64,000 nucleotides of DNA from Burkholderiales bacterium (GTDB lineage: Bacteria; Pseudomonadota; Gammaproteobacteria; Burkholderiales; Burkholderiaceae_C), in the NCBI GenBank assembly GCA_016703325.1, contig JADJCH010000018.1:1-64000 (forward strand). The letters run 5' to 3'. The notes under the pieces are model-generated. The model was not told where the DNA came from and searched no databases. It worked only from the letters and a program-made list of their open reading frames with translations. Of this stretch, positions 8,934 to 19,665 are shown piece by piece. The position numbers were made by a program, and so were the translations under genes. Position 1 is the first letter of the stretch, and every line of letters starts with the position of its first letter.

Positions 8934-10157
8934 ATGGACCCTTCTGAACGAACTCAGGGCCCCGCGCCCTCCCGGAATCCGCCGCCGGACCGTCGGGCAC
9001 TGCGGCAGCGGCTGAAGACAGCCCTGCCCGGCATGCATTCGGCGGGCGCCCTGGTTTCCACGACCACCGTGGTGGGGTTGGCCTGCGCCACCTCCAGCCT
9101 GCAGGGCCCCTGGCCCTGGGCAGCCGCCCTCACGGCCAGCGCCGCGCTGCTGCTGCTGCCGCGCTCCAGCACCCCAGCGTCGCCCGGCCCCGGCCCGCAG
9201 GGCGCGGGGTCCAGATCGTCCGCGTCTGGCGCGGGCCTGGTCGACGGCGGCCAGCAACTGCCCCGCGCGGTGGTACCCATCTGGCAGCGCAGCGTCGAAG
9301 CCGTACGGCAGGACGGCGAGAAGCAGATGAACGACATCGTCGAGGCCTTTGCCAGCATCCAGCAGTCGCTGGACCAGGTGCTGGGCGGCTCGAACCAGCC
9401 GGCGGGCATCGGTGCAGGCAGCAGCGAGCACCTGCTCGACAGCTGCAAGGACCAGGTGAACGACCTGATCGAACCCACCCGGCGTGCCTTGGACCACCAC
9501 AACCGGATGCTGGAGACCTTGGTACAGGTGCGCGAGGACCTGTCCACCCTGCGCAGCGTCACCGGCCGCATCACACAGATCGCCGGCAACACCCACCTGG
9601 TGGCACTGAACGCCGCCATCGAGGCCAGCCGGGCCGGCGAGGCCGGGCGCAGCTTTGCCATCGTCGCGCAGGAGGTGCGCCAGCTCGCGCAGCGCTGCGC
9701 AGAGAGCGCACAGGCCATCGACAGCCGCTTGAACGGGATGGAAGAACGCCTCGGCGGCCTGGCCGCCACCGGCGCGCGACAGCACAGCGACGACCAGGAG
9801 CTGGCCTGGCAGGCCGAAGAACGGGCCCGCGCGGTGGTGCGCCGCATCCTCGACGAAATGGTCAGCCTGCGCGGCGACTCCGGCGCCATGCGCCTGGCGC
9901 GTCTGGAGGTCGGCAAAGCGCTGGACCGCCTCTACGAGGGCATGCAGCACCAGGACCGACAAAGCCAGATGCTGGTCAACGTCACGCAGGACATGCAGCG
10001 GCTGGTGGAGTGGTTTGACCAGGACGGCCGTGCCAGCTTTACCACCGTGCAGGAGTGGCTGCGCCGCCTCGAGGCGAGTTACTCCATGAAGGAACAGCTG
10101 GACCTGCACCACGGCACGGTATCGGTGCAACAGACCCAGAACGTCGAGTTCTTCTGA
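8934..10157 (+). CDS. Short membrane-anchored MCP-like protein with VEFF C-terminus
   Basis: A 407-residue protein. A Pro/Arg-rich start is followed by two short hydrophobic stretches (about residues 37-50 and 60-77), a Pro/Ser/Gly linker, and a helical region with the MCP tip ([20 protein letters not shown], then FAIVAQEVRQLAQRCAESA, about residues 220-260). There is no HAMP or large periplasmic domain. The last 90 residues form a module with QDRQSQML, DMQRLVEW, EWLRRLEASY, MKEQ and HHG, ending NVEFF. The same module and ending occur in the protein at 45009-45908. It is the first gene of the chemosensory run and probably couples to the CheA encoded downstream. The start lacks a clear Shine-Dalgarno sequence; ATG at 9033 is an alternative. 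Confidence 0.82.
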   Translation: MDPSERTQGPAPSRNPPPDRRALRQRLKTALPGMHSAGALVSTTTVVGLACATSSLQGPWPWAAALTASAALLLLPRSSTPASPGPGPQGAGSRSSASGAGLVDGGQQLPRAVVPIWQRSVEAVRQDGEKQMNDIVEAFASIQQSLDQVLGGSNQPAGIGAGSSEHLLDSCKDQVNDLIEPTRRALDHHNRMLETLVQVREDLSTLRSVTGRITQIAGNTHLVALNAAIEASRAGEAGRSFAIVAQEVRQLAQRCAESAQAIDSRLNGMEERLGGLAATGARQHSDDQELAWQAEERARAVVRRILDEMVSLRGDSGAMRLARLEVGKALDRLYEGMQHQDRQSQMLVNVTQDMQRLVEWFDQDGRASFTTVQEWLRRLEASYSMKEQLDLHHGTVSVQQTQNVEFF

Positions 10158-10277
10158 CGTTGCGTCCCGCGGTGGTCCGGACCCCTCGATCAGCACCCGA
10201 TTGCAGGCCGATTTCCACCTCTCAGGCTCGGACGTTCCGGGCCACAGTTCCACAGAGTTTCTGAAGGAGTCTCTGAC

Positions 10278-10643
10278 ATGAGCAAGACCATCCTCGTGGT
10301 GGACGATTCGGGCAGCTTCCGCACGGTGGTCAAGCTGGCCCTGCAGAAGGCCGGTTACGCCGTGGTCGAGGCCATGGACGGCAAGGACGCCTGCGGCAAG
10401 TTGAACGGACAGAAGTTCAACCTGATCGTCTGCGACGTCAACATGCCCAACATGGACGGCCTGAGCTTCCTGCGCCATGTCAAGGCGCAGGCGGCCTACA
10501 AGTTCACTCCGGTGATCATGCTGACCACCGAGAGTCAGGAGGCCAAGAAGGCCGAAGGCCGCGCCGCCGGGGCCAGGGCCTGGATCACCAAGCCCTTCCA
10601 GCCCTCGCAGCTGGTGGACGCCGTCAACCGCCTGTGCGTGTGA
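10278..10643 (+). CDS. cheY: CheY-type single-domain response regulator
   Basis: A 121-residue receiver domain only. Seen: acidic pair in VVDDSG (residues 9-10), phospho-acceptor Asp53 in IVCDVNMPNMDG, Thr in MLTTES and Lys105 in WITKPF, all canonical. An AAGGAG Shine-Dalgarno at 10264-10269 sits well before the ATG. CheY receives phosphate from CheA and diffuses to an output, classically the flagellar motor. It lies four bases upstream of the STAS gene and two genes upstream of cheA, so it is likely the cognate regulator of this system. Whether it controls the motor or another output cannot be told from sequence. Confidence 0.93.
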   Translation: MSKTILVVDDSGSFRTVVKLALQKAGYAVVEAMDGKDACGKLNGQKFNLIVCDVNMPNMDGLSFLRHVKAQAAYKFTPVIMLTTESQEAKKAEGRAAGARAWITKPFQPSQLVDAVNRLCV

Positions 10644-10647
10644 CGCC

Positions 10648-10977
10648 ATGACCACACGCACGCTGGCCCTGGAAGGCGAGATCACGATCTCTGCGGCCGC
10701 AGAGCTGCGGCTGAACCTGCTGTCCACGCTGGGTGAGCTGGGCGACGCTGCCGGAGCCGCTCTGCGGCTGGACCTGCGCGCGGTGGACAGCCTCGACAGC
10801 GCCGGTGTGCAGCTGCTGCTGGCCACCCGCGCCAGCCTGGCTGCACGCGGTCAGCACCTGGAGCTGGCCGAGGCCCCCCCGGTGGTGCGCGACGTGCTGC
10901 GCTGCCTGGGGTTGGGCACGGGCATGGAAGGCAGTGCGCTGCCGCTGGCGCCCCGCAGCATCGAGGTGAGCACATGA
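10648..10977 (+). CDS. STAS-domain protein (anti-sigma-factor-antagonist-like)
   Basis: A 109-residue protein made of one STAS fold: beta strand LALEGEITISAAAEL, then LRLDLRAVDSLDSAGVQLLL with the conserved D-S-x-G loop where SpoIIAA-type proteins carry the phosphorylatable Ser (here D-S-A-G), then LEAAPPVVRDVLRCLGL-like final helices. It starts four bases after cheY and its stop overlaps the cheA start (ATGA at 10974-10977), so it is translationally coupled to both. STAS proteins usually bind switch kinases or nucleotide-binding partners. Here it could modulate CheA or receptor assembly (inference). Confidence 0.85.
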   Translation: MTTRTLALEGEITISAAAELRLNLLSTLGELGDAAGAALRLDLRAVDSLDSAGVQLLLATRASLAARGQHLELAEAPPVVRDVLRCLGLGTGMEGSALPLAPRSIEVST

Positions 10978-13226
10978 CCGAAGACGACGAAATCCTCGCG
11001 GCCGCACGGGCCGGCTTCCTGGAAGAGGCCGATGAGCTGCTGCGCCAGTTCGAGCAATGCCTGCTCGGTCTGGAGGCCGATCCCGGTGACAGCGAGGTCA
11101 TCAACGCCGCCTTCCGCGCCGCCCACACCATCAAGGGCACCGCAGGATTGTTCGGCTGCGATGCCGTGGTGAGCTTCACCCACGAGGTGGAAACGCTGCT
11201 GGAGGCCGTGCGTGCCGGCGAGCTGGCGGTGTGCGAGGCGCTGATCGCCGCACTCCTGCAAAGCCGCGACCAGATGGAACGCCTGCTGGACGAAGTCCGC
11301 GCCGGCCGTGCCGAGACGCCCGACCCGGAGCTGGACGCGATCAGCCGACGCCTGGGCGCAGAACTGCGCACCTGGCTGGGCGCCCCCTCTGCAGACGCGC
11401 AGGAACCGACACCAGCCGGCCCCGCACCGGCCGCCGGTGGGCAGCCCGGCGGCGCCGGCTGCTGGCACATCTCCCTGCGCCAGCGCCCCGACGCCCTGCG
11501 CAACGGGCTGGATGCGCTGTCCTTCATCCGCTACCTGGACACCCTCGGTCGGGTGGAGCACATTGCCACGCTGGACGAGCGCATCCCGCGGCTGGAGGTG
11601 CTGGATGCGGAGGACTGCCACCTCGGCTTCGAGATCCGCCTGAGCAGCGCCAAGGCCGACCGGCAGAGCATCGAGCAGGTGTTCGAGTTCATGCTCGATG
11701 ACTGTGATCTGACGGTGCTGGAACCCGGCGCCCCACCGGCCCGATTCGACCAGCTCCTGGGCCAGCGCTGCGGCGATGACGCCCAGGCCCGGGCGAACCT
11801 GTTGGCGGTGTGGGAAGCCCAGGGCCTGGCCTTGCCGATGCGTGTGCAGCCAACGCCGGCCGCGGCCGATCCCACCGCCGACGTCGGCGCGCAGGGGGCT
11901 GCAGCGGCGGTGCAGGCCGCACAGATCGAACGCCGCCAGGCCCCGCCGGCCGAGGCAGAACGCCGCCGCAACGAACCCGAACGCCGCAGCGGCGGCAAGG
12001 ATCGCCGTGGCGACGACGCCCGTTTCCTGCGCGTGTCGGCCGACAAGCTCGACCGCCTGATCGACCTGATCGGCGAGCTGGTGATTGCCAGCTCCGGCGC
12101 CCAGCTGGTCGCGCAGCGCGAATCCTCCCCGGCCTTCATGGAAGCCGCCCTGCGCATCCACGACCTGGTGCAGGAGGCCCGCGATGGCGCATTGAGTCTG
12201 CGCATGGTGCCCATCGGCGAAACCTTCGCGCGCTTCCAGCGGGTGGTGCGCGATGTCAGCAAGGGCCTGGGCAAGGATGTCGAGCTGGAAATCACCGGTG
12301 GCGACACCGAGATGGACAAGTCGATGGTCGAGGCCATCGCCGATCCGCTGATGCACCTGGTGCGCAACAGCCTGGACCACGGCATCGAATCGGCCGATGA
12401 CCGCGCCTGCAGCGGCAAGCCCGCACGCGGCCGTCTGGCGCTGAATGCGTACCACGAGAGCGGTTTGATCGTCATCGAAGTCAGCGACGACGGCCGCGGG
12501 CTGGCGCGCGAACGCATCCTGGCCAAGGCGATCGAGCGCGGCCTGGTGGGCGCCGACCAGCCGATGAGCGACGCGGAGGTGCACCAGCTGATTTTTGCGC
12601 CGGGCTTCTCTACCGCCGAAAAGGTCACCGACCTGTCCGGCCGCGGCGTCGGCATGGACGTGGTCAAGCGCAACATCGACGCGCTGCGCGGCCAGATCCA
12701 CATCGCCAGCCAGATCGGTGTGGGCACCACCATGCAGATCCGCCTGCCGCTGACGCTGGCCATCATCGACGGCTTCCTCACCACCGTCGGGGAGGTGCAC
12801 TACGTGGTGCCGCTCGAAGGTGTGGTGGAGTGCATCGAGACCCCGCCCGCCTGCCGCGAGGGTGACTCGCGCCTGTCCGGCTGCTTCGACCTGCGCGGCG
12901 AGGTACTGCCCTTTGTGGACCTGCGGCAGTGTTTCCGCCAGGGCGGCGACGCCCCCGCGCGGCGCAGCATGCTGCTGGTGCGCACCCCCAACGGCAAGGT
13001 CGGCCTGCTGGTGGACCGGCTGCTCGGAGAACACCAGACCGTGCTCAAGCCGCTGGGTCGGGTGTTTCAGCAGCTGCCCGGCATCGCCGGCTCCACCGTG
13101 CTGGGCAGCGGCGAGGTCGCCCTGGTGCTGGACATTCCCAGCCTGGTGGCCCATGCCACCCTCACCCAGGCCACCCAGGCCACCCAGGCCGTCCAGGTCA
13201 CCCTGGTGCCGGCCGGCGGCCACTGA
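10974..13226 (+). CDS. cheA: Chemotaxis histidine kinase CheA
   Basis: A 750-residue kinase. Domains in order: P1 Hpt with [13 protein letters not shown] (phospho-His51); a P2-like region about residues 160-250; an Arg/Glu-rich linker about 310-340; the dimerisation helices from about 345; the ATPase core with [12 protein letters not shown] (N box), EVSDDGRGL (G1) and [14 protein letters not shown] (G2); and a C-terminal CheW-like P5 domain with LPFVDLR and [11 protein letters not shown]. It autophosphorylates on His51 and passes phosphate to CheY and CheB. The start overlaps the STAS gene by four bases. The tail contains a 9-bp tandem repeat encoding repeated Thr-Gln-Ala. Confidence 0.95.
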   Translation: MTEDDEILAAARAGFLEEADELLRQFEQCLLGLEADPGDSEVINAAFRAAHTIKGTAGLFGCDAVVSFTHEVETLLEAVRAGELAVCEALIAALLQSRDQMERLLDEVRAGRAETPDPELDAISRRLGAELRTWLGAPSADAQEPTPAGPAPAAGGQPGGAGCWHISLRQRPDALRNGLDALSFIRYLDTLGRVEHIATLDERIPRLEVLDAEDCHLGFEIRLSSAKADRQSIEQVFEFMLDDCDLTVLEPGAPPARFDQLLGQRCGDDAQARANLLAVWEAQGLALPMRVQPTPAAADPTADVGAQGAAAAVQAAQIERRQAPPAEAERRRNEPERRSGGKDRRGDDARFLRVSADKLDRLIDLIGELVIASSGAQLVAQRESSPAFMEAALRIHDLVQEARDGALSLRMVPIGETFARFQRVVRDVSKGLGKDVELEITGGDTEMDKSMVEAIADPLMHLVRNSLDHGIESADDRACSGKPARGRLALNAYHESGLIVIEVSDDGRGLARERILAKAIERGLVGADQPMSDAEVHQLIFAPGFSTAEKVTDLSGRGVGMDVVKRNIDALRGQIHIASQIGVGTTMQIRLPLTLAIIDGFLTTVGEVHYVVPLEGVVECIETPPACREGDSRLSGCFDLRGEVLPFVDLRQCFRQGGDAPARRSMLLVRTPNGKVGLLVDRLLGEHQTVLKPLGRVFQQLPGIAGSTVLGSGEVALVLDIPSLVAHATLTQATQATQAVQVTLVPAGGH
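13163..13198 (+). repeat. 9-bp tandem repeat in the cheA 3' end
   Basis: CACCCAGGC occurs three times perfectly in tandem (13163-13189) and once degenerately (13190-13198). It encodes a Thr-Gln-Ala repeat just before the C-terminus of CheA. Unit changes would keep the frame, so copy number could vary without loss of function. Confidence 0.8.
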
Positions 13227-13291
13227 ATCCATCGCCGGCACCACCGCCCGCCTCCCCCACACCCCACACCCCATACCGCCAAGGGACCACC

Positions 13292-15892
13292 GTGCGTACG
13301 AACCTCCCGGTCACCCAGAAAGAGCACCCCCTCGGGGAGCATTGCTGCATCGTCTCGCGCACCGACACCAAGGGGCGCATCACCTGGGTCAACCAGGACT
13401 TCATCGACGCCAGCGGCTTCACCCACCACGAGCTGATGGGACAGCCGCACAACCTGGTGCGGCACCCCGACATGCCCGCGGAGGCCTTCGACGATCTGTG
13501 GAAGACGCTGCAGGCCGGCCAGCCCTGGTCCGGCCTGGTCAAGAACCGCCGCAAGGACGGCGACCACTACTGGGTGCGCGCCAACGTCACCCCGCTACAG
13601 GAGAACGACCGCATCGTCGGCCATCTGTCGGTGCGCACCGTGCCCAGCCGCGCCGAAATCACGGCGGCCGAAGAAGCCTACCGGCAGTTGCGCAGCGGAC
13701 AGGCCGCGGGTTGGACCGTGTTCCGCGGCGAGTTCGTGCGTGAGCGCGACATCTCCCGCCGCGAACGCCTGGCAGCCCTGCTGGGCACCCGCTCCATCGG
13801 CCGGCAGCTGGCCATCGCCATCGGCCTGGGCTGCGCGGCAGCCGCAGGCGGCGTGGGCATGGCGGCCTCGCAGGCCTGGTGGCTGGCGCCGCTGCCGGTG
13901 GCCGCGGTGGTGGCCTCTGCCTGGGCCATCCAGCGCCTGGGCCGGCGCATGCGCCTGAGCCTGGACGACGTGCGCCGGCACATCGACCGTTTTGCCCAGG
14001 GCCGCTTCGATGGGGCCATCGCCCAGCTCGATGGCGACGACGAACCGGTGCAGGCCCTGTACGCCCTGCGCCGCCTGCAGACCCGCCTCGGGTTTGAACT
14101 GGCCGACTCCAAGCGCCGTGCGGTCGACGCCGAGCGCATCCGCATGGCGCTGGACGTGGCCACCGCACGCATGCTGGTGACCGATGCCGACGGATTTGTC
14201 GTCTACGTCAACGGCTCCCTGCGCGACTGGATGACGGAACACCTGAGTGCGCTGCGTCAGGGCTGGCCGCGTCTGGACCTGGCCACGCTGCAGGGCAGCC
14301 GGTTGTGCGAGGTGCTGATCGATGCCCAGGATCGCTGCGTGCTCACCTCGCTGGGGCAGCGCCAGCGCGTCAGCCACCTCGTGGGTGGACGCACGGTGGA
14401 ACTGACGGTCACACCGGTGCGCCAGGGCGAGGGCCCGATCACCGGCGCCGTCATCGAATGGCGCGATCAGACCGAGGCTCTGGCCGCCAAGGCCCGCACC
14501 GAGGCCGCCGCCGCCGAGGATCGCCGCCAGCGCGACGCCGCCCTGCGCGTCAACCGGGCGCTGGACTGCACGCCGCTGCCGATCCGCATCGCCGACGCCA
14601 GCGGCAGCATCGTCTACGCCAACGAAACCCTGCTGGAGGTGGTACGCCGCGACGCCGCCGCCTTCCGCCGCGAGATTCCCGGCTTCGACCCCGACAAGGT
14701 CATGGGCGGCTCCATCGGCATGTTCTACACCGACCCCGCTGGAGCCATCGAACGGTTGCGCCGGCTGGAGAAGCGCGTCACCAGCCGAATGGTGCTGGGC
14801 GGCCGCACCTACGACGTCACCACCACCCCGATCGTGGACACCCGCGGCGAGCGACTGGGCTCCATCGGCATGTGGGAGGACCGCACCGAGCAGCTGGCGG
14901 CGGAGGCCGAACTGACCGCCCTGGCCAGCTCGGCGATGCAGGGCGACTTCTCGGTGCGCATGGAACTGGCTCACCACCAGGGCTTCATCCGCCAAGTCGG
15001 TGAGATGCTCAATGGCCTGCTGGCCAACATGAGCCGCGCGCTGATCGACGTGCGCGAGTCCGCCACCCGGCTGGGCACCGCCTCGGCGGAAACCACCAGC
15101 ACCGCCCACTCTCTGGCCCAGCAGGCCTCCGAGCAGGCCGCCACGGTGGAACAGACCACCGCCGCCCTGCAGGAGATGACCGAATCGGTGCAGCGCAACG
15201 CCCACAACGCCACAGAGACCGGCCGCATGGCCGCACAGGCCGCCCAGGAAGCGCAGGAAGGTGGCGCCGCCGTCTCGCAGACCGTGGAGGCCATGCGATC
15301 GATTGCCACACGCATCTCGATCATCGACGACATTGCCTACCAGACCAACCTGCTGGCCTTGAACGCCGCCATCGAAGCCGCCCGTGCCGGCGACCACGGC
15401 AAGGGCTTTGCCGTGGTGGCTGCTGAAGTGCGCAAGCTGGCCGAGCGCAGCCAGGTGGCCGCGCAGGAGATCGGCCAATTGGCGGGCTCCAGCGTCGGCC
15501 TCGCCGAAAAGGCCGGCTCGCTGCTGGAATCGATGGTACCGGCCATCCTGCGCACCTCCGAGCTGATCCAGGACATCGCCATGGCCTCCGAAAGCCAGAA
15601 CGACAGCGTGGCCCAGATCTCCACCGCGATGGACCAGGTCAACCAGACCACCCAGCGCAATGCGGCCGCGTCGGAGCAGCTTTCGGCCACCGCAGAGCAG
15701 CTCAACGGCGAGGCGGCCAGCCTGCAGGATCTGGTCGATGCCTACCAGCTCGAAGCCGGCAGCCCCGCATCTTCGAGCGCGACCGTCCATTCGGCCGTCC
15801 AGCGCGGCGCTCAGGCCCAGCCGCCGGCGCGCACCGGCCGGCCGGCCGGCGGCACCGCCCGCAGCTCCCGCATGCCGGCTTTTGCCGACTGA
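13292..15892 (+). CDS. Aer-like PAS-containing methyl-accepting chemotaxis protein
   Basis: An 866-residue protein from GTG at 13292 (AGGGA about 5 bases before); the paralogue at 53494-55101 begins with nearly the same residues (R-x-N-L-P-V-T-Q). The first PAS closely follows E. coli Aer, with [13 protein letters not shown] and [15 protein letters not shown], the FAD-binding redox-sensing PAS family. Then come a membrane hairpin (about residues 165-205), two further PAS domains (about 280-390 and 415-520), and the signalling hairpin (tip [20 protein letters not shown]). It probably senses redox or energy state from the cytoplasm and acts through CheA/CheW. It lies 65 bases downstream of cheA. 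The added PAS domains make it much longer than E. coli Aer (about 500 residues). Confidence 0.92.
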   Translation: MRTNLPVTQKEHPLGEHCCIVSRTDTKGRITWVNQDFIDASGFTHHELMGQPHNLVRHPDMPAEAFDDLWKTLQAGQPWSGLVKNRRKDGDHYWVRANVTPLQENDRIVGHLSVRTVPSRAEITAAEEAYRQLRSGQAAGWTVFRGEFVRERDISRRERLAALLGTRSIGRQLAIAIGLGCAAAAGGVGMAASQAWWLAPLPVAAVVASAWAIQRLGRRMRLSLDDVRRHIDRFAQGRFDGAIAQLDGDDEPVQALYALRRLQTRLGFELADSKRRAVDAERIRMALDVATARMLVTDADGFVVYVNGSLRDWMTEHLSALRQGWPRLDLATLQGSRLCEVLIDAQDRCVLTSLGQRQRVSHLVGGRTVELTVTPVRQGEGPITGAVIEWRDQTEALAAKARTEAAAAEDRRQRDAALRVNRALDCTPLPIRIADASGSIVYANETLLEVVRRDAAAFRREIPGFDPDKVMGGSIGMFYTDPAGAIERLRRLEKRVTSRMVLGGRTYDVTTTPIVDTRGERLGSIGMWEDRTEQLAAEAELTALASSAMQGDFSVRMELAHHQGFIRQVGEMLNGLLANMSRALIDVRESATRLGTASAETTSTAHSLAQQASEQAATVEQTTAALQEMTESVQRNAHNATETGRMAAQAAQEAQEGGAAVSQTVEAMRSIATRISIIDDIAYQTNLLALNAAIEAARAGDHGKGFAVVAAEVRKLAERSQVAAQEIGQLAGSSVGLAEKAGSLLESMVPAILRTSELIQDIAMASESQNDSVAQISTAMDQVNQTTQRNAAASEQLSATAEQLNGEAASLQDLVDAYQLEAGSPASSSATVHSAVQRGAQAQPPARTGRPAGGTARSSRMPAFAD

Positions 15893-15948
15893 GTCCTGCA
15901 ACCCCTCCCGCCCGCAACGCCCCACCCCACGACGTCAGGAAGAACCCC

Positions 15949-18900
15949 ATGGAATCCACCGCGTTGAATCGCACGCATCGGCCAGGCCGCCGGGGCGGCA
16001 GCCGTCTGCTGCGCCTGCTCGACCCCTTGCTGGGCCGCATGAACCTCGGCGCCAAACTGATGACGTTGGCCGTTGTGCTGTTTGTGCCTCTGGCCGTTCT
16101 GCTGGTGACGGTCATCACCCGGCAGGGCCGCGATCTGCAGACCACCCAGGCGGAGAAGTTCGGGGCGATCCAGGTGGAGCAGTTGCATGAGCTGACGGTC
16201 GAGCTGCAGGCGCATCGGGGCCAGACCGCGATGGCGATCAACGGCAACAGCGCCGCCGAAACCGCCCGCCAGGCCACCCGCGGCAAGCTGACCCAACACC
16301 TGGAGGCTACCGAAGCGGCCCTGCAGGCCGCGCCTGCGGCGGAACTGACCGGCCTGTGGAGCCCGCTGCGTGCCGAGGTGCAACGCCTGATCTCCGGTCG
16401 CGGCGCCACCGAAGCCGGCCCCGCCTTCAAGGAGCACACGGTGGCGATCCAGCAGTTGGGCGCACTGTCCCTGCTGGCGGCGGAAAAGTCCGGGCTGCTG
16501 CTCGACCCCGAGGGCCCCACCTACTTTTTGATGGAAATCAGCGTGGAGCGCCTGAACGCCTGGACCGAAGCGGTGGCGCAGATCCGGGGCGTCGCGTCCG
16601 GTGCGCTGGCCCGCGGGGAATGGACCGCCCAGGACAGCCTGCGCCTGGCCGCACCGATGGGCGAACTCACCACCGCATTGACCAACGCCCAGCGGCGGGC
16701 GGAGGCCCTGGAGCGCAGCGGCGAACCACGCCCGGCCGGCTGGGCCGAAGCACAGCAAGCCACCGCCGGCTACGTACGGCAGGTGCAGGAACTGGCCCGC
16801 GAAGGCCGAACCCAGGCCGAGGCGATGGGCCTGTTTGCGGCCGGCACCCAGGTGCTGGACCGCCTGGACCAGCTCCACCACGGCGTCGACAAGCGGCTCG
16901 GCACCCTGCTGGACGCACGCATCGCGCGGCTGGAGCAGGAGCGCAACCTCAGCGCCGGCATTGCCGGAGCGGGTGTGCTGCTGGCGCTGTACCTGTTTGC
17001 CGCCATCCGCGGCTCCATCCGCCGGGCCGCCCGCGCCTTGCAGGACGGTGCCGAACAGCTGGCCGCCGGTCGCCTGGACCAGCGTGTGGTGGTCGATGGC
17101 CGCGATGAATTTGCGGCCGTGGCGCGCTCGGTGGAGAGCATGCGCAGCACCTTGAACACGCTGATCCAGCAGATGAACCACATGTCGGCTGAACACGAAC
17201 GCGGCGACATCGACGTGATGATCCCCAGCGACGGCTACGCCGGCGACTTCCGCAGCATGGCCGAAGGCGTCAACCAGATGGTGGGCGCCCACATCGCGGT
17301 CAAGAAGATGGCCCTGGGCGTGGTGGCCGAGTTCGGTCGCGGCAACCTGGATGCCCCGCTGCAGCAGCTGCCGGGCAAGAAGGCCTTCATCAACGAGACC
17401 ATCGAACGGGTGCGCGGCCTGCTGCGTGAAGCCGCAACGGCTGCCCAGGAAAACCTGCGCATCCGCATGGCGCTGGACGGCGTGCCAAGCTCGGTGCTGA
17501 TCGCCGACAACGACGGCGTGATCCGCTACGGCAACAAGGCGGTGATGACGCTGCTCAACCGCATCGCCCCGGCGCTGCGCACGGTGGTGCCGCACTTCGA
17601 CCCGGCCAAGGTGATGGGGGCCAACTTCGACACCTTCCACAAGAACCCGGCCCACCAGCGCAGCCTGGTGGCAGGCCTGACCGGACCGCACCGCGGGCAA
17701 TGGAAGTTCGGGGCACACAGCATTCAGCTCACGGCCACGCCGATCTTCGGCGCCGACGGTCAACGTGCCGGCGCGGTGCTGGAGTGGCTGGACCGCTCGC
17801 TGGAGGTGGCTGCGGAAGAGGAAGTCACTTCCGTGGTGCAAGGGGCGGCCCGCGGCGACTTCAGCCGCCGCATCGGCCTGGACGCCGAGGCGCCCGCCTT
17901 CATGCGCACCCTGGGTGGTGGAGTCAACGAACTGCTGGGCACCACCGAGCGCAACCTCACCGAGGTGACTGCGCTGCTGTCGCGCCTGTCCGCTGGAGAC
18001 CTCACCGTGACGATGGCCGGTGAACACGAGGGCATCTTCGGGCAGCTGCAGACCGATCTGAACCGCATGATCGGCCAGTTGGTGGACACCATCTCCCAGG
18101 TCACCTCCGCCTCGCAGGCGCTCAACGCCGCAGCAGGCCAGGTGTCGGCCACCTCGCAGTCGCTGTCCCAGGCCGCCTCCGAGCAGGCCGCCAGCGTGGA
18201 GCAGACCAGTGCCTCTCTGCAGGAAATGGCCGCTTCGGTGCGGCAGAACTCCGAGAACGCCAACGTCACCGACGGCATGGCCACCAAGGCAGCCCGCGAA
18301 GCCCAGGAGGGCGGCAGCGCGGTGGTGCAGACGGTGGAGGCGATGAAGTCCATCGCCACGCGCATCTCGATCATCGACGACATCGCCTACCAGACCAACC
18401 TGCTGGCGCTGAACGCCGCCATCGAGGCCGCCCGCGCCGGCGATCATGGCAAGGGCTTTGCGGTGGTGGCTGCCGAGGTGCGCAAACTCGCCGAGCGCAG
18501 CCAGGTGGCGGCGCAGGAGATCGGCCAGCTCGCCGGCTCCAGCGTCAAGCTGGCCGAGCGTGCCGGCTCGCTGCTGGACGCGATGGTGCCCTCCATCCAC
18601 AAGACCAGCGAGCTGGTGCAGGAGATCGCTGCCTCGTCGGGAGAACAGTCCGACTCGGTCACCCAGATCAATGCCGCCATGGAGCATGTCAACGGCTCCA
18701 CGCAGCAGAACGCCTCCGCTTCCGAACAGCTGTCGGCCACGGCAGAAGAGCTCTCGGCGCAATCGGCCCAGCTGCAGGAGCTGATGGGCTTCTTCCGCAC
18801 CCGCCACGCCTCGGCCCCTGCAGCCGAAGCCCCCCGCAGCCCCGCTCAGCGCCGCAATACGGGTTCTGCAGGCCCCTTCAATGCGCGCCCGGGGTCCGCG

Positions 18901-18996
18901 ATGGCGTCTCGACGTCCGGCACCCCAGCGTGCAACCGCGCCCGCCGCATCGGCCCACGCCGGTGAAATCGACGAAGCCTCCTTCGGCCGCTTCTGA
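15949..18996 (+). CDS. Large methyl-accepting chemotaxis protein with HAMP and PAS domains and a tether-like C-terminus
   Basis: A 1015-residue receptor with AGGAAG before ATG. Seen: helix 1 ([20 protein letters not shown], residues about 28-50), an all-helical periplasmic sensor of about 280 residues, helix 2 ([17 protein letters not shown]), at least one HAMP and a second HAMP-like segment, a PAS domain ([20 protein letters not shown], about residues 500-620), another HAMP-like segment ([13 protein letters not shown]), then the signalling hairpin ([20 protein letters not shown]). The signalling domain is nearly identical to that of the upstream Aer-like MCP. A Pro/Ala-rich tail ends in SFGRF, matching the pattern x-aromatic-x-x-aromatic of the CheR/CheB tether (NWETF in E. 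coli). cheR, cheD and cheB follow in the same operon. Confidence 0.92.
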   Translation: MESTALNRTHRPGRRGGSRLLRLLDPLLGRMNLGAKLMTLAVVLFVPLAVLLVTVITRQGRDLQTTQAEKFGAIQVEQLHELTVELQAHRGQTAMAINGNSAAETARQATRGKLTQHLEATEAALQAAPAAELTGLWSPLRAEVQRLISGRGATEAGPAFKEHTVAIQQLGALSLLAAEKSGLLLDPEGPTYFLMEISVERLNAWTEAVAQIRGVASGALARGEWTAQDSLRLAAPMGELTTALTNAQRRAEALERSGEPRPAGWAEAQQATAGYVRQVQELAREGRTQAEAMGLFAAGTQVLDRLDQLHHGVDKRLGTLLDARIARLEQERNLSAGIAGAGVLLALYLFAAIRGSIRRAARALQDGAEQLAAGRLDQRVVVDGRDEFAAVARSVESMRSTLNTLIQQMNHMSAEHERGDIDVMIPSDGYAGDFRSMAEGVNQMVGAHIAVKKMALGVVAEFGRGNLDAPLQQLPGKKAFINETIERVRGLLREAATAAQENLRIRMALDGVPSSVLIADNDGVIRYGNKAVMTLLNRIAPALRTVVPHFDPAKVMGANFDTFHKNPAHQRSLVAGLTGPHRGQWKFGAHSIQLTATPIFGADGQRAGAVLEWLDRSLEVAAEEEVTSVVQGAARGDFSRRIGLDAEAPAFMRTLGGGVNELLGTTERNLTEVTALLSRLSAGDLTVTMAGEHEGIFGQLQTDLNRMIGQLVDTISQVTSASQALNAAAGQVSATSQSLSQAASEQAASVEQTSASLQEMAASVRQNSENANVTDGMATKAAREAQEGGSAVVQTVEAMKSIATRISIIDDIAYQTNLLALNAAIEAARAGDHGKGFAVVAAEVRKLAERSQVAAQEIGQLAGSSVKLAERAGSLLDAMVPSIHKTSELVQEIAASSGEQSDSVTQINAAMEHVNGSTQQNASASEQLSATAEELSAQSAQLQELMGFFRTRHASAPAAEAPRSPAQRRNTGSAGPFNARPGSAMASRRPAPQRATAPAASAHAGEIDEASFGRF

Positions 18997-19016
18997 ACCC
19001 CGCCCGGAGCCTCCCG

Positions 19017-19592
19017 ATGATTGCCACCCAACCTTCTGCGGCCCGGACCGGCGAAGACCCGACGTCGGCGCTGGCTGCGGCCCTGGGCAGCACCGGCCAG
19101 TTGCTGCGCCTGGCGGTGGGCCGTTCGATGTTCGCGGTCCCGATCGACCTGGTGCGCGAGATCCTCAAGGTCGGCCAGATGACCACCCTGCCGCTGATGC
19201 CGACCTTCGTGCGCGGCGTGATGAACCTGCGCGGCGCCGTGGTGCCGGTGATCGACCTGGGCGCAAGGCTGCATGGCCAGCCGTCCAGCCTGTCGCGGCG
19301 CACCTGCGTGGTGGTGGTCGAGATCCGCTCCCGCCAGGACAGCGCCACCCAGGTCATGGGTGTGATGGTCGATGCCGTACACGAGGTGGTCGACGCCGCG
19401 AACACGCAGATCGAGCCGGTGCCGCCCCTGGGCACCGACATCCGCAGCGACTTCCTGGCGGCCATGGCCCGGCTGCGCGGTGAGATCGTGCCGGTGCTGG
19501 CGCTGGAACAGGTGCTCGACGAAGGCGCCCTGTCCCAGGCCATCGCCCTGCACATCACGCCGCAGGGCCGGTCACCAGGCGCCCTTCACTGA
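19017..19592 (+). CDS. cheW: CheW coupling protein
   Basis: A 191-residue CheW-like domain starting with GGAG about 8 bases before ATG. Seen: LLRLAVGRSMFAVPIDLVRE, then the conserved RGVMNLRGAVVPVIDLGARL and a C-terminal REG/GEIVPVLALEQVL strand. It links the receptors to CheA in signalling arrays. It lies between the large MCP and cheR, 20 bases after the MCP stop, and is likely co-transcribed. The N-terminal 30 residues are an Ala/Thr-rich extension not needed for the fold. Confidence 0.93.
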   Translation: MIATQPSAARTGEDPTSALAAALGSTGQLLRLAVGRSMFAVPIDLVREILKVGQMTTLPLMPTFVRGVMNLRGAVVPVIDLGARLHGQPSSLSRRTCVVVVEIRSRQDSATQVMGVMVDAVHEVVDAANTQIEPVPPLGTDIRSDFLAAMARLRGEIVPVLALEQVLDEGALSQAIALHITPQGRSPGALH

Positions 19593-19665
19593 ATCCCCCA
19601 AACGCCCGGGGATCGTCCCGGCTGCAACCGCTTGCAGCGGGCGAGAACACAAGGACAACAGTGCA

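Noticed and set aside
12929..13291. Longer start for the Aer-like MCP
   Set aside because: The upstream part lies inside cheA in another frame; the paralogue at 53494-55101 starts at the equivalent of GTG 13292.
15811..18957. Long minus-strand open frame opposite the large MCP
   Set aside because: Antisense shadow with Gly/His-rich composition; the plus strand encodes a canonical MCP.
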